Below, piece after piece: positions 23,783 to 35,100 of a stretch of 64,000 nt of DNA (position 1 is the first letter of the stretch; each line of letters starts with the position of its first letter). This DNA is from Capsicum annuum (Eukaryota > Streptophyta > Magnoliopsida > Solanales > Solanaceae). The stretch lies in the NCBI RefSeq assembly GCF_002878395.1, contig NW_025841744.1, positions 175,687 to 239,686 on the forward strand, read 5' to 3'. A model generated the notes under the pieces. That model was not told the origin of the DNA and searched no databases. It saw nothing but the letters and a program-made list of their open reading frames with translations. A program made the translations under genes and the position numbers.

Positions 23783-24069
23783 CTATCTATCCTTTCTATT
23801 CTTGCAATCTTGTAATGTTTGTATCTCATATTGTACCCGTTTGTGTTGTTGTTGTTATTCCCATTGTTAAGTTCATCTTGTTCTTCATTCTCATGTTGTT
23901 AATATAGTTTGTTATTCACTTAAAATAGGTGTTAATCACCTTATTACATTGTGTTTTTGTTGTAGATCTTGAATCCGAGAGGGATCATTCAAAGTGTCCT
24001 CGGTTCTCTTGAACTTGTGGACTGTTTTGAGTGTGTGTTTTGTGTGTTCTTGGATTATCCCGTATCATT

Positions 24070-24081
24070 TGGTATCAGAGC
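24070..24081 (+). other. Primer-binding site of element F
   Basis: Perfect TGGTATCAGAGC two bases after the 5' LTR. It sets the plus orientation. Confidence 0.9.
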
Positions 24082-24358
24082 ATGGCTTGATCTTGTTCCT
24101 ACAAGATCAAATCTTGGGCTAGCTCACTTGAAAATTCAAAAAAAAAATTGAAATCTGAAAATTCCAGAAAAAGAATAATCTGTCCATTTTGTGTTCTTGG
24201 CCAAAAATTGTATTTTTATTGGGTCTTGGCCGAGATTTTTATTTGTATTTTTTGTCTCTAGGTGTTAGTTTTGTTTCTCACTAACACATTGAGTCTATAT
24301 CTTGGTTTGAGCTTGTATTTTTATGTTGTTATTGTGAACATAAGTTTGGCCCATTGTT

Positions 24359-24643
24359 GTGGTAGACATTATTGTTGAGAAACTTGATTGGCCGTGTATT
24401 TGGTTGTTGTTGTTGAAAGAAGTGTTGTTGCTATTATTGGTTAATTTTGTTGTTCTTGAAGTTCTTCACAACCTTTATCTCTTGTTAAAACCGAAGACAC
24501 AACACAAAAGAGACTTGGCCCTTTGTTGTTGTGGATTGGAGTTGGCCGTTGGAATTGTTGTTGTTCTTGAAGATTGCTGTTATTGTTCTTGGTGTGGTTG
24601 TTGTTGTTCTTTAAATTATTCACCTTCCTTTATATATTGTTAA
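24359..24643 (+). repeat. TTG-rich low-complexity leader in element F
   Basis: It consists of gttgttgttg-type runs with Leu/Val/Cys-rich translations (94 codons on plus). This is a low-complexity leader sequence between the primer-binding site and the unknown frame. I do not regard the frame as coding. Confidence 0.5.
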
Positions 24644-25352
24644 AACATAAAGTGAATGATATATCCTAAAAGGTGAAGGAAAGAGGTGTAAGTAATTGTT
24701 AGTCTTGAAAGATCCCCAACCACCAAAAGACTTTACATCACTTCTCAACCACTTTTCATGAAACAAGGGTCCATGTTTTAAGGAAAAGTACTACAAAAGT
24801 CAAGTTTTGAAATTTGAAACTTGAAAAAAAGGCTCCAAGACTTATTCTTCCCCCATTAAAACAAATTCCACCAATCCAAATTAAAATTGGTCCAGACTTG
24901 GACTTTGGAAGATAAAAATTATAGAAACCGCAATCAATACGTGACTACCACGTCATCAAGTACTGTTCACACATCAAATTTTGGCTCAAATTTCAGATTT
25001 CTTAGTTCCCTTTTGATGTTCCTTAGCTTCAATTTTGTTGGTTCCACTACTAATTGGCAAACTAGTACTCATCTACTAGATTGTTAGTTAGTCTTTGTGT
25101 TCGTTCATTCGTGTTAAGCGTTTGTTGTGTGTTTTTCTCTTTTGTGAATTCGTTGTGTCTTGTTGGTTCAAGTCCGTAAAAAAAATTTTTTTGAGTCAAA
25201 TCAAATGAAAATCTATTCCGGGCAAAGATAGACTTATCCCTCAATCACTCACGAAGTACAAGCCGACTTTCAACACTTGTGAAACCAAGTGTGAGCTAAA
25301 AATCGAGAGTGAGAGTGTGATGAGACATTTTTAGGATAAAAAGTTTGTTGTT

Positions 25353-26358
25353 TTGTTACTCATTGTTGTCTTTTCTTTAGGTACCACAGCTGACACCAAT
25401 ACCAATTCCACGTTTGACCATATCACTGACTATATTGAAGAAATGAAATGGCACGTGGAAAGGCTACGCCAATTGCTATCTAAACTTATCCCACAAAATC
25501 CAACTTCCTTTGTCCAAACACATTGTGATGAGAGCTTCTCGAAGGAAGAGGTGGGCTACCCCGACCCATACCAAGGTAAATAGAAGATTGAAACATCTTC
25601 GGTACGAGATAGTGAACTTATAGAGAGCGAAGAACTTGCTAGTTCCAAATCTGTCCGTGAGATAGATCATGCTTTATTTACGTTTAATGTTCTATTTGAA
25701 AATGATATAAAAAATCCTAATGATCCTAGTGGTGAAAATGATGGTATAGCTTGCCTTAAAGGCTATAGCCGATATGCTAACCCACTATGGGGTGACAATA
25801 TTCGTCCTAAAGATGGAAATCTTTTCTTGGAAGAAGAGAGTACTCTTATGGGCAAGGAATGTGTAGTCTCGGAAATGAGTATTCTTGGTGTGCATGATGA
25901 TCAATTTACTCTTAAATGTAGTTCACTACTTAAGCATGTGAATAGTGTGCTTAAAAATTCTCAAGTTAGTGATGATGTCTGTAGAATTGATCTTGATAAT
26001 GCACATGACTCTTTGAACATCTTGTGTGGTAAAATCATTGCAATTAGTTTTGTTCATAGAGACTATGTGCATAAAAATATTTTTTGTGTGTGAATATGGG
26101 AGTGACATTCTAAGGGAAGGAAGGGATAGCCTCGGCTTAGGCCCTTGGCTAATTTTTCCATTTGATCCCGGCACCCTCTTGGAATGTGGAAATCTCTACA
26201 CTCCCCACTTAATGCTTGGTCAAGATGACAAGAAATGTTTGATTGTGGGTGCTAATGAAGGAAGACAATGTTCTTCCTTATCTCTTTTTTTGGATGATGA
26301 CCGCTTCCTTTGTGTCTTTTGTACTAAGCTTTGTATGTTCAACACAAAGGACCCATGA
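25353..26358 (+). pseudogene. Unknown element F reading frame with one TAG and one frameshift
   Basis: The frame opens at 25353, runs to a TAG at 25581-25583, and continues in the same frame without another stop to 26093, about 246 codons. A +1 frame from about 26085 (near a run of six T) continues to 26358. The first third has a heptad-like helical stretch (DYIEEMKWHVERLRQLLSKL). The middle is acidic and Asn/Ser-rich. The end is Cys- and Phe-rich (WLIFPFDPGTLLECGNLY, FCTKLCMFNTKD). I recognise no domain: no zinc knuckle, protease DPG, FIDD or DDE motif. tcttttctttag at about 25369-25380 could be a splice acceptor, which would make the true start later. It might be a diverged Gag or a captured host sequence; function unknown. 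Confidence 0.5.
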
Positions 26359-26539
26359 TTGTATGTTCAACACAAAGGACCCATGGATCTACTCTAAGTT
26401 TGTCCCCCCTCGGCATGGAATGTGATGTGTGTATTTTTCTAACCCTAACCCCTCATATTTTGAGGATGTGTGCTTGTTGTCTTCTCTTAATTTTTTGAGT
26501 TACGGATTCGAGGTCGAATCCTTTTCAATAAGGGAAGGA

Positions 26540-27298
26540 TAATACAAGTACGACCACGTGGATGGACATGAATGAGTGTGTAATAAATCCGTCCAATAAA
26601 GTGCACAGGTGAAGTGTAAAGGAGGGCCTAAATACACCAAAATCATCCCACTTCTTGCACTTGATGGGCACTTCACCCTTGAGGGGTATTATGAACATTT
26701 CATACTATTTTTGTAATATCTATAAATAGAACCTTTTAGGGTTTCATTCATTAGACTTTGATGATAATGAATGTTGTATAACATTGAAACACAAGTCCTC
26801 TCTCCTTGAGGCACAAATCCGAAACTTGTAACTAGGGTGATACTAGGGTGGAATCACTAGTGTTGCATTCTTGCTTAGAACGTGGGTTGCTAGAGGAGGT
26901 TGAGGTCTCTCTTGTGCTCATTGAAGAGAGCAGGTGTTCCTATTATTATTGTATTAAGGGTTTAGGTGCTTGAATACACTAGGTTCTTAGTTCATGAGAT
27001 AGTGTATGTCACTCTATCTATCCTTTCTATTCTTGCAATCTTGTAATGTTTGTATCTCGTATTGTACCCGTTTGTATTGTTGTTGTTATTCCCATTGTTA
27101 AGTTCATCTTGTTCTTCATTCTCATGTTGTTAATCTAGTTTGTTATTCACTTAAAATAGGTGTTAATCACCTCATTACATTGTATTTTTGTTGTAGATCT
27201 TGAATCCAAGAGGGGTCACTCAAAAGGTCCTCGGTTATGTTGCAATTGTGGACTGTTTTGAGTGTGTGTTTTGTGTGTTCTTGGTAAATCCCATATCA
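26540..27298 (+). repeat. Element F 3' LTR
   Basis: It starts taatacaagtacgaccacg and ends cccatatca. It matches the 5' LTR closely, with scattered single-base differences and one rather than two copies of the 36-base unit. Confidence 0.88.
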
Positions 27299-27957
27299 GG
27301 GAATGACCAAAACACCCCTAAAAATCAAATAATTCTTGAATCTGTCCTTTGGTGGACTGTTTTGATAGTCTGAAGTAGATCAACCATAACGTTTTACTCC
27401 GATATCCAAATTGGATGAAACCAATTTCATTAGAAAGAGGACTCTCATATATTTCCATTGAAATATAGTATATTACCCATATCATTGTGTACGAGGAGTT
27501 ATGATCATTTGAAGTTGACCCAAAAATTCTCTTTTGATAGGCTGAAGTAGATCGACCATAACTTTTTGCTCCGATGGACAAATTGGATGAAACCAATTTC
27601 ATTGGAAAGAGGACTCGTAGATATTTCCGTTGATATATAGTATATCATCCAGATCATTATGTACAACTAATTATGATCATTTAAAGTTGGAGCAAAAATA
27701 CGCCAGGCATCAGTACTTTTTCCTGCACGTTTTACTGTTCACTACTATTCATGGTTCGATCGGAATGTTCATAACTCGTCGCTCGGGTGTATTTTTTGGA
27801 TGATCCACATATCGTTGGAAATCTTATTCGATAATCCACATAATGGTGGGTCATAATCTAAGACATTCTACACGGAAAATTTATAATTCATTTTAAAAGA
27901 TAGAACCCAACACATTTACGCATAAAATTTCAATAAAAAATTTCCCGGGGTATTACA
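27299..27957 (-). repeat. Element E right (5') LTR, second part
   Basis: It resumes after GGGAA, the right TSD of F, and ends ggggtattaca. It contains two tandem copies of a 172-base unit and a third, more distant copy of the cataactt...gttggaaa module near 27765-27825. Confidence 0.83.
27351..27700. repeat. 172-base tandem duplication in E's LTR
   Basis: Units start near 27360 and 27532 and share ttttgatag, ctgaagtagatc, ccataac, aattggatgaaaccaattt and ggaaagaggactc. The minus-strand frame 27318-27602 repeats a peptide because of this, and is not a gene. Confidence 0.8.
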
Positions 27958-27962
27958 CATAC

Positions 27963-28990
27963 GATTTCTGTCGGCTCTGTGCAGCCCTAAGCCTTTATAT
28001 GATCAAATGAACCTTCTATAACACTTCAAACACCAAGTCAGGACCTACTACTATAGCCTCACCTACTTCAAACCAAACAATTAGAGATCCACATCTCCTA
28101 CCATAGAGAGCCTAAAATAGAGCCATACAAATAGTGGAATGATAGATGTAATTGTATGCAAATAAAATAAAAGAAAAGTGGCCATCCCAACTACCTTTAA
28201 AATCAATTGTGCATGCTCTCAGCATAACTTCTAGATTCTGAATGGTCCTTTCTACTTGACCATCTGTTAAAGGGTGGAAGGCTGTACTGAGATGGACTTG
28301 GGTACCAAGACCCTTTTGAAATGCTTTCTAGAAATGAGAGGTAAACTGGGTACCTCTATCTGAGATGAAAGATAAGGGAACACCATGCAACCTAACTAAC
28401 TCTCTGAGATAGAGTTTGGCATAGTCCTCGGCTGAATAAGAGGTATGAACTGGGAAGAAATGAGTTGATTTGGCCATTCTATCTACAATAACCCAAATAG
28501 AATTATGTTGATGACGAGAACGAGGCAAACCTGTCACAAAGTCCATGTTCACTTTCTCCCATTTCCATATGGAAATACTGAACTCTTGCATGGACCCACT
28601 AGGCTTCTGGTGCTCAATTTTAACTTTCTGACATGTAGAGAATTTAGCTATAAACTCTGCAATATCCCTCTTCATCTCACTCCACCAATAGATTTCCCGC
28701 AAATCACAGTATAACTTAGTGGCCCCTGGATGAATAGAGTAATGCACACCAAGCGCTTCTGCAAGAATTCATTACCTCAAATCATCTACACCAGACATAC
28801 ATAATCTACCCTGACAACATAAAACACCATCTCCCCCTTTGGAGAAAACCTCTATTTTTTGGTATCTGACTGATCCTTTTAACTTAACTAGACTGGGATC
28901 TCTATCCTGCTTTTTCTTTACCTTAAAAACTAGAGATGATTCAGCGCGACTCTGTACCCACACACTACTCTCTGCTAGTCGACTAAGTGA
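27963..28990 (-). pseudogene. Element C integrase, main part
   Basis: Minus strand. The 139-codon frame 28328-28747 carries the zinc-binding region (HYSIHPGATKLY ... CQKVK; the first Cys of CxxC is Ser: STCQ) and the catalytic core with NMDFVTGLPRS and FISDRGTQFTSHF, so both core aspartates are present. Downstream, in another frame, GTQVHLSTAFHP and a VERTIQN segment (about 28230-28310) supply the glutamate. The linker peptide SLVKLKGSVRYQKIEVFSKG lies at 28772-28963. Further C-terminal parts (27963-28180) lead to the CATAC junction with E and resume at 19007. It is broken by stops, a frameshift near 28325 and the E insertion. Confidence 0.87.
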
Positions 28991-29079
28991 ACACTTAGTC
29001 TGGCAAGCTGATGAACTTCATGATCTAACTTCTTCTTATCATCCTCAACATGAGCAACACTGCCCATAGACAATCTACT

Positions 29080-29480
29080 AAGTGCATCAGCCAACACTTT
29101 GGCCTTGCCCGGATGATATAGAACACTCATGTCATAGTCCTTCAATTACTCTAACCACTTTATCTGACACAGATTCAAATATTTCTAAGAGAATGCATAC
29201 TAAAGGCTTTTGTGATCTGTGAACACATCTACATGTACCCAATACAAGTAATGCCTCCAAATCTTTAAGGCAAATACTATAACTAATAACTCAAGATCAT
29301 GAGTAGGGTAATTTTTCTCATGGACTAGGATACGACCTCACCTCTCAACATAAGGACATAAACCCAAACCTACTCTATATATGTCACAGTGCACAACAAA
29401 GCATCTAAACCGTCTGGTAGAGTTAAGACTGGGGCTGAGGTGATCCAAGTCTTCAACTCCTGAAAACTTTTCTCGCGGGA
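29080..29480 (-). pseudogene. Element C RNase H, broken
   Basis: Minus strand, between integrase and RT. Fragments show the SGKANVLADALSR-like end (about 29070-29110), [21 protein letters not shown] (near 29215) and an [14 protein letters not shown] motif near 29300. Many stops: about 29150, 29190 and 29340. It is more decayed than the neighbouring integrase frame. Confidence 0.7.
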
Positions 29481-29499
29481 ATTTGACCACTGAAACTTA

Positions 29500-30290
29500 G
29501 CTTTTTTCTAATTTAATCTAGAAATGGGGGATGCAATAGAAGAAAATTCTTCAACAAAATGACGGTAATATCCTGTCAAACCTAAGAAACTCCTGATGTC
29601 TGCTAGAGAGATAGATCTAGGCTAGTTCTCACCACTTTGGTCTTTTGAGGATCAACACTAATGCCATCACCAGAAATAATATGGCCAAGGAAAGCTACTG
29701 ATCTTAGCCAAAATACACACTTAATTAATTTAGAGAACAACTAATGAGCTCTAAGGGTCTGCAGAACTACTTTGAGGTGGTCTGCATGCTCATTTTTGCT
29801 ATAGGAGTAAATAAGGATGTCATCAATGAAGACTTTGATAAACATGTCCAACTACTTTTTGAACACTCGATTCATCATGTCCATGAAGGCTACTGGGGAA
29901 TTTGTAAGACCAAAGGACATAACTAGAAATTTGAAGTGACCATATCGAGTTCGGAAAACTATTTTCAGAATAACACATTTCTCGACCCTAAGCTGATGAT
30001 AGCCTTATCTGAGGTCTATCTTGGAAAAATAGTTGGCACCCAAAAGTTGATCAAACAAGTCATCGATTCTAGGAAGTGGATATTTATTCTTGACTGTGAC
30101 ATTGTTCAACTGACGGTAGTCTATGCACATTCTGAGAGAACCATCTTTCTTACATATGAATAGAATAGTTGCGCCCCATGAGGAGATACTAAGCCTAATG
30201 AATCCCTTATCTAAGAGATCCTTCAACTGATCTTTCAGTTCTTTGAGTTTAGCTAGAGCCATTCTATATGGAAGAATAGATATAGGATGA
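29500..30290 (-). pseudogene. Element C reverse transcriptase, broken
   Basis: Minus strand. Frame 30005-30262 shows [51 protein letters not shown] and [10 protein letters not shown]. Later segments in other frames show an [15 protein letters not shown] motif (about 29890) and FIDDILIYS with both catalytic aspartates (about 29810). GHIISGDGI follows near 29675. Plus-strand frames at 29744-29926 and 29936-30163 are shadows of this gene. Confidence 0.83.
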
Positions 30291-30539
30291 GTATCTTGGA
30301 GAAGGTCTATTCCAAAGTTTATTTTCCTTTTGGGAGAAACTTCGGGAAGATCTTCAGGAAATACATCTGAGAATTCACTTACTACTTGAATTGACTAAAG
30401 ATTTAGAGTCCTTGACTCACACAAGATGGTAAATACACCCCTTCGATATCATCTTTCTCACTCTAAGGTACGAAATCAACTGGCCCCTAAGAGCTGTGGT
30501 ACAACCCCTTCATTCAAGGACTGGTTCATTTAGGAACTG

Positions 30540-30870
30540 AATATGAACTATTCTATTTCTACAATTAACTGATGCATAGCATGAGTGTATCCAATCCATG
30601 CCAAGAATAACATCAAAATTTGTCATCTCTAACTTTATGAGATCAACTAAGGTAAGTTTCTAAGTTATTATGACCGGACAGTTTTTGTTTACCTGTCTGG
30701 CTAAAATGGAAATGCATACTGGAGTTGACACTGAAAAGGGCTCTGCTAGAGTTTTGGTACTTACTCCAAAGTTGATGGTTGTATAGGGAGTTACAAAAGA
30801 AAGAAAAACTCCGCGGTCTAGCAAAGCATAAACATGTAAGTGAAAGACCTTCAATATACTAGTAACTACG
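30540..30870 (-). pseudogene. Element C aspartic protease, active site mutated
   Basis: Frame 30660-30854 has VFHLHVYALLDRGVFLSFVTP. The active-site proline-glycine-alanine of DPGA has become RGV, so the catalytic loop is altered although the aspartate remains. DVILGMDWIHS follows in the next segment (about 30580-30620) after a stop near 30660. Confidence 0.78.
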
Positions 30871-30989
30871 TCAGGAGAATTTTCCTAATCTTGGAGGTAC
30901 TGAAGAGCATATAATTTGTTCGGATGTTGACCATTGGTAGAACAGAAAGTGGCACCCACTGAGTAGGGCAACCAGATGGAACTAATGAC

Positions 30990-32079
30990 TGATGGGACTA
31001 GCCCTGTTGGCGCACATCCCTACCCTTCTGAGCAACTAGCCGACACTCCTGAATTTGATGGTTTGGCTTGCCATAACCTAAGCATACATCACTACCCCCG
31101 CTACACTCACCCTGATGGTATCTGCCATACTTCTAACATAAAGGATTAGTACGAGCACTGCTAAAACTGACCTGGGACTTAGAGCCTGGTTCCTTATCCC
31201 TATTGTGATTTCTGAATTTGGGTGTTGGGGCACTGGCTGAAGAGGGTGCTGGAGCTGTAGACCTCTGGTGAAACTGAGGATGGTTACCAACTTCTGACTT
31301 TGGTTGATTGAAATTAAAGCTACCTACCTAGCTCTCTTATTTCCTCTCTCCCTAACCTTAATTTTTGGCTCCTCTATCTGTTGAGCATGGACCATCAGCC
31401 TAGACGAGTTCATCTCACTAATCAGTATTGGGGTCCTACACTTTTTGATCACACTATCAGATATGCCAGACATAAGCTTAGTTATCTTAGGCCTATTGCC
31501 AGTTACCACATGAGGAGCATACTTAGCTAACTGAGTAAACTTGAGGGAATACTTCTTCATGATCATGCTTCCTTCTATCAAGTTAATAAGCTCTAACACT
31601 TTGGCTTCCCTCAACTCTAATGGGAAGAATCTATCTAAGAAAGTGGTAGCAAACTCTTCCTATTTTATAGGCCTTAAATTAACACCTCTATTAACTTTCT
31701 ACTGCTTAAACCAAGTATGGGCTACATCTTGTAATTTATATGCAGCCAACTCCGGACTCTGACTAGATGTCACACCCATAACATCTGTTACCTTCTGAAC
31801 CATATCTAAGAATTCCTATAGATCCTCTTCAGACTTGAACCCTGTGAAAAAAGGAAGATTTATTCATGTGAAATCCTGAACTCTAGTTGTAGTAGTACTA
31901 GACACTGGGTTGGCTGGAACAACAGTCAGCCATTTAATTTGTGCTTCTACGAAATTGGCTAGAGTAGTGAATGCAACCCTGAATTTTGTGTGAGAGACGT
32001 GCTCGTCTAGAGGATCTTCCTAGATAGGCTGAGGTGCTGGCTGATTTCCTTTTCTTCTTTCATTCTTCTTGGGAGGTAT
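30990..32079 (-). pseudogene. gag: Element C gag, broken
   Basis: Minus strand. The start codon position 32077-32079 reads ATA, followed by PPKKNERRKRKSA-like basic residues. The capsid core lies at 31324-31760 (REAKVLELINLIEGSMIMKK, YSLKFTQLAKYAPHVV, then SRLMVHAQQIEEPKIK). The nucleocapsid knuckle near 31040-31100 reads CLGYGKPNHQIQEC: the second cysteine of CX2C is tyrosine. Several stops are present. The plus-strand frame 31541-31762 is a shadow. Confidence 0.82.
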
Positions 32080-32285
32080 TTTCTATAAACGAAAGGAAGA
32101 AATGTATTAGAATGTTCTTTTAACTTGAGCTCATGTTCAATCGCACGACATAAATACTGAAATAATGGAAACTTTTCCTAAATGCCTTATAGCCTCTCAT
32201 CCATAAGTGTGGAAAGCTACACACCAATGCACAAGACTCTACTCGACGCGACTTTCAGACTTCCTAGGACACTTTAAAACCTTAG

Positions 32286-32297
32286 GCTCTGAGACCA
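32286..32297 (-). other. Primer-binding site of element C
   Basis: GCTCTGAGACCA, the inverse of TGGTATCAGAGC with one change, four bases before the LTR at 32302. Confidence 0.85.
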
Positions 32298-32301
32298 AGT
32301 T

Positions 32302-33191
32302 TGTAATGACCCGAGACTACCCCTAGTCATTAACAGTGCTTATGGTCCTAAGGGACCATAAGCTAACCCATGAGCTAGTACCTGCAGTGAGCACTAAATA
32401 ATATAATCATGAATACAGAAGAATAACTTAAATGCCATAAGGTTTTAATAATTAAATGACTACTGAATTATGAATCTGGCATTATACTAAAATTTGAATA
32501 ATAAGAATAGCTGACTGTAGAGACTGAAAAACCTCTAAACTCAATACTGTGAGTTGATAGGACAGGCCCCCAACTAACTCTACTAACTAATGAGATAAAA
32601 CATAATGTAATATAATATGTCCTCAGATGATAAGGACTCACCACTGCTACTGTATTTCTAATTATCTGAGGGACTAGGTGCAATCTGAGAACTAAGCATC
32701 AAAACCGATGATATTATACATCATAGCGTAAATGAAAGGTATGAGATCTGTACTTTGAATATACTAGTATGCTAAATAAGGTAGGCTGGCATATGTGGTT
32801 TCATGAATAGAACAAATAATTAACTGAATATGCAAGTACAAACATGGAGTACTGAGTACGGAACATGGAATTTGTAGATACTGAAAATATGAAAAATCTG
32901 TAAACACTGGGGATGCATGACCAAGCATATAACATGGGTTGAGTAAGATCTATAAATTGAAAATACTAAAAAAAATACTGATATCTGTATGCTTTGGCCA
33001 AACAATTGTAAGACTGCATAACTAAACTGGGACTAAAACTGAGATAATATCTGAGACTGTAGGAGGTATCATCTAACCAACATTCCCCAATTAAGTTAAT
33101 CGGGGTCCAACCTATAACCCCAGTTGGAAGGGTGTTAATAACGTGCCACGGGTACTAACGATAGTTTTATGGATCCACTAAACTAATATAA
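32302..33191 (-). repeat. Element C right (5') LTR, first part
   Basis: It starts TGTAATGACCCGAGACTACCC and matches 15979 onward. It breaks at 33191 with TATAA, the left TSD of tandem element G, and resumes at 46277. Confidence 0.87.
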
Positions 33192-33272
33192 TGTAATGAC
33201 CCGAGACTACCCTTAGTCGTTATACAGTGCATACAATCACGAGGGACCATAGGCTAACCCATGAGCTGGTAC
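33192..33272 (-). repeat. Element G LTR1 remnant
   Basis: It starts TGTAATGACCCGAGACTACCC and ends gagctggtacc, then passes directly into integrase coding sequence. The trinucleotide ACC is common to both sides of the junction (LTR3 has ggtacctatt, integrase of C has taacccaaatag), which fits a microhomology deletion. Confidence 0.83.
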
Positions 33273-33800
33273 CCAAATAGAGTCATTCAGATGATGGGTA
33301 CGAGGCAAGCCAGTCATAAAGTCTATGTTTACTTCCTCCCATTTCCACATGGCAATACTGAACTCCTGCATGAACTCTCTAGGCTTCTGGTACATAATCT
33401 TAACTTGCTGGCATGTACAACACTTAGCTATAAACTCTGTAATATCTTTGTTCATCCCACCCCACTAATAGATCTCTCTCAAATTGTGGCATATCTTAGT
33501 GACCCCTGGATGAATAGAGTAACATGCACCATGCGCTTTTACAAGAATTCATTGCCTCAAGTCATCTACCTCAAGCATATACAATCTACCCTGACAACGC
33601 AAAATACCATCTCCCGCCTGGGATAAAACCTCCACTTTTTTATCTCTGACTAATTCTTTTAACTTAACTAGACTGGGATCTCTATCCTTCTTTTCCTTTA
33701 CCTCAGAAACTAGAGATAATTCAGCGTTACTCTGCACCCACACACTACCCTCTGCTAAGTTGACTAAGAGGATACCTAATCATGTAAGCTGATGGACTTC
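33273..33800 (-). pseudogene. G1 integrase N-terminal half, truncated by deletion
   Basis: Minus strand. Frame 33237-33455 (its tail runs into LTR1) shows MNKDITEFIAKCCTCQQVKI, with the CxxC of the zinc-binding region intact, then EVNIDFMTGLPRTHHLNDSIWV with the first catalytic aspartate. The junction follows immediately, so the rest of the core, the C-terminal domain and the chromodomain are missing. Upstream, 33549-33743 gives the linker SLVKLKELVRDKKVEVLSQ and DGILRCQGRLYMLEV. Confidence 0.83.
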
Positions 33801-33849
33801 CTGAGCTAACTTCTTCTTAACATCCTCAATATGAGCTACAGTGCCCATA

Positions 33850-35100
33850 GACATTGTACTTAGAGCATCAGCCACTACATTGGCCTTGCCTGGATGATAC
33901 AAAACGCTCATGTCATAATCCTTCAATATCTCTAACTACCTTCTTTGACACAGATTCAAATCTTTTCGAGAGAACATACAATAAAGGCTTTAGTGATCTG
34001 TGAACATATCTACATGCACCCCATATAAGTAATGCCTCCAAATCTTTAAGGCAAACACTACTGCTGCTTGCTCAAGATAATATGTCAGATAATTCTTCTC
34101 ATGAGGCTTAAGCTTTCTAGAGGCGTAGGCTATAACCTTACCTCTCTGTATGAGAACACAACCCAAACCTACTCTAGATGCATCACAGTACAAAACAAAA
34201 CCATTTGAACTATCTGCTAGAGTAAGAACTAGGGTTGAGGTGAGTTGAGTCTTTAACTCTTGAAAGCTCGTATCGCATGAATCTAACCAATAAAACTTAA
34301 CATTCTTAAGAGTCAATCTTGATATGGGGGATTGAATAGAATAAAACCCTTCAAAAAACCAACGATAATAGCCAGCTAAACCAAAGAAACTCCTAATATC
34401 TTCTAGAGAGATGGGTCTAGGCCAGTTTCTCATCGCTTCAGTCTTTTGAGGATCAACTCTAATGCCATCACCAGAAATAATATGGCCAAGGAAACCTATT
34501 GATCTTAGTAAGAATTCACACTTATTGAATTTAGCTAACAATTGATGAGCTCTAAGAGTCTGAAGAACTACTCTGAGGTAGTCTGCATGCTCATTTTTGC
34601 TATGGGAGTAAACAAGGATATCATTAATAAAGACTATGAATTCATGTCTAAGTACTTCTTGAACACTCAATTCATCAAGTCCATGAAGGTTACTAGGGAA
34701 TTTGTGAGACCAGAGGACATGACTAGAAATTTAAAGTGACCATACCGAGTTTAAAAAGTTGTTTTTGGAATATCATATTCTCTGACTCTAAGTTGATAAT
34801 AACCTAATATGAGGTCTATCTTGGAAAAGTAATTGGCACACTGAAGTTGGTCAAACAAATCATTGATTTTAGGTAGTGGATATTTATTCATGACTATGAC
34901 CTTGTTCAATTGACGGTAGTCTATGCACATCCTAAGAGAACCATATTTCTTACACACGAATAGAACAGGTGCACCCCACGGGGAGATGCTGGGTCTGATG
35001 AATCCCTTATCTAAGAGATCCTTCAACTGTTCTTTTAGTTATTTGAGTTCATCAGGAGCTATTCTGTGTGGTGGAATAGATATAGGTTGAGTATCTGAGA
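33850..35100 (-). pseudogene. G1 RT and RNase H, 226-codon surviving frame
   Basis: Frame 33990-34670 is the longest in the window. It runs from the end of the RT fingers-palm through LVYSHSKNEHADYLR, FLGHIISGDGIRVDPQKTEA, SFFGLAGYYRWF to RNase H with FVLYCDASRVGLGCVL, NYLTYYLEQAAVVFALK and HVDMFTDH. The RT active site reads FINDIL: the first aspartate of FIDD is asparagine, which would abolish catalysis. The first RT half is at 34751-35026 ([32 protein letters not shown]). A frame break lies near 34660-34750. Confidence 0.87.

Larger units (their letters stand above)
23272..24067 (+). repeat. Element F 5' LTR
   Basis: 796 bases, against 759 in the right LTR. Nearly all the difference is an extra copy of a 36-base unit. 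A TATAAATA box is at 23453. The end cccgtatca lies two bases before the primer-binding site. Confidence 0.88.
23272..27298 (+). mobile_element. Element F: small non-autonomous LTR retrotransposon
   Basis: F has direct LTRs 23272-24067 and 26540-27298, a perfect primer-binding site at 24070, a purine tract (aagggaagga) before the right LTR, and flanks AGGAA / GGGAA (four of five match). LTR ends are TAATAC...GTATCA or ATATCA, probably from TGATAC...GTATCA. The interior is 2.5 kb and carries no Gag, protease, RT or integrase motif, but one long reading frame of unknown type. F lies within E's 5' LTR and is the deepest of six nesting levels. Confidence 0.85.
19008..27957 (-). mobile_element. Element E: deleted Tekay-type element in C's integrase
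   Basis: E starts TGTAATGCCCC and ends GGGTATTACA with a perfect 5-bp duplication CATAC at 19003-19007 and 27958-27962. The 5' LTR (right side) is complete apart from element F at 23272-27298. The left LTR keeps only its first 194 bases and joins directly to RT, so the rest of that LTR, the integrase, RNase H and the end of RT are gone. What remains reads gag - protease - RT on the minus strand and is among the best preserved coding sequence in the window. A 100-N gap interrupts it. Confidence 0.87.

Noticed and set aside
24359..24643. 94-codon frame rich in Leu, Val and Cys
   Set aside because: It is a translation of TTG/GTT repeats; the reverse strand gives an equally long Asn/Gln run.
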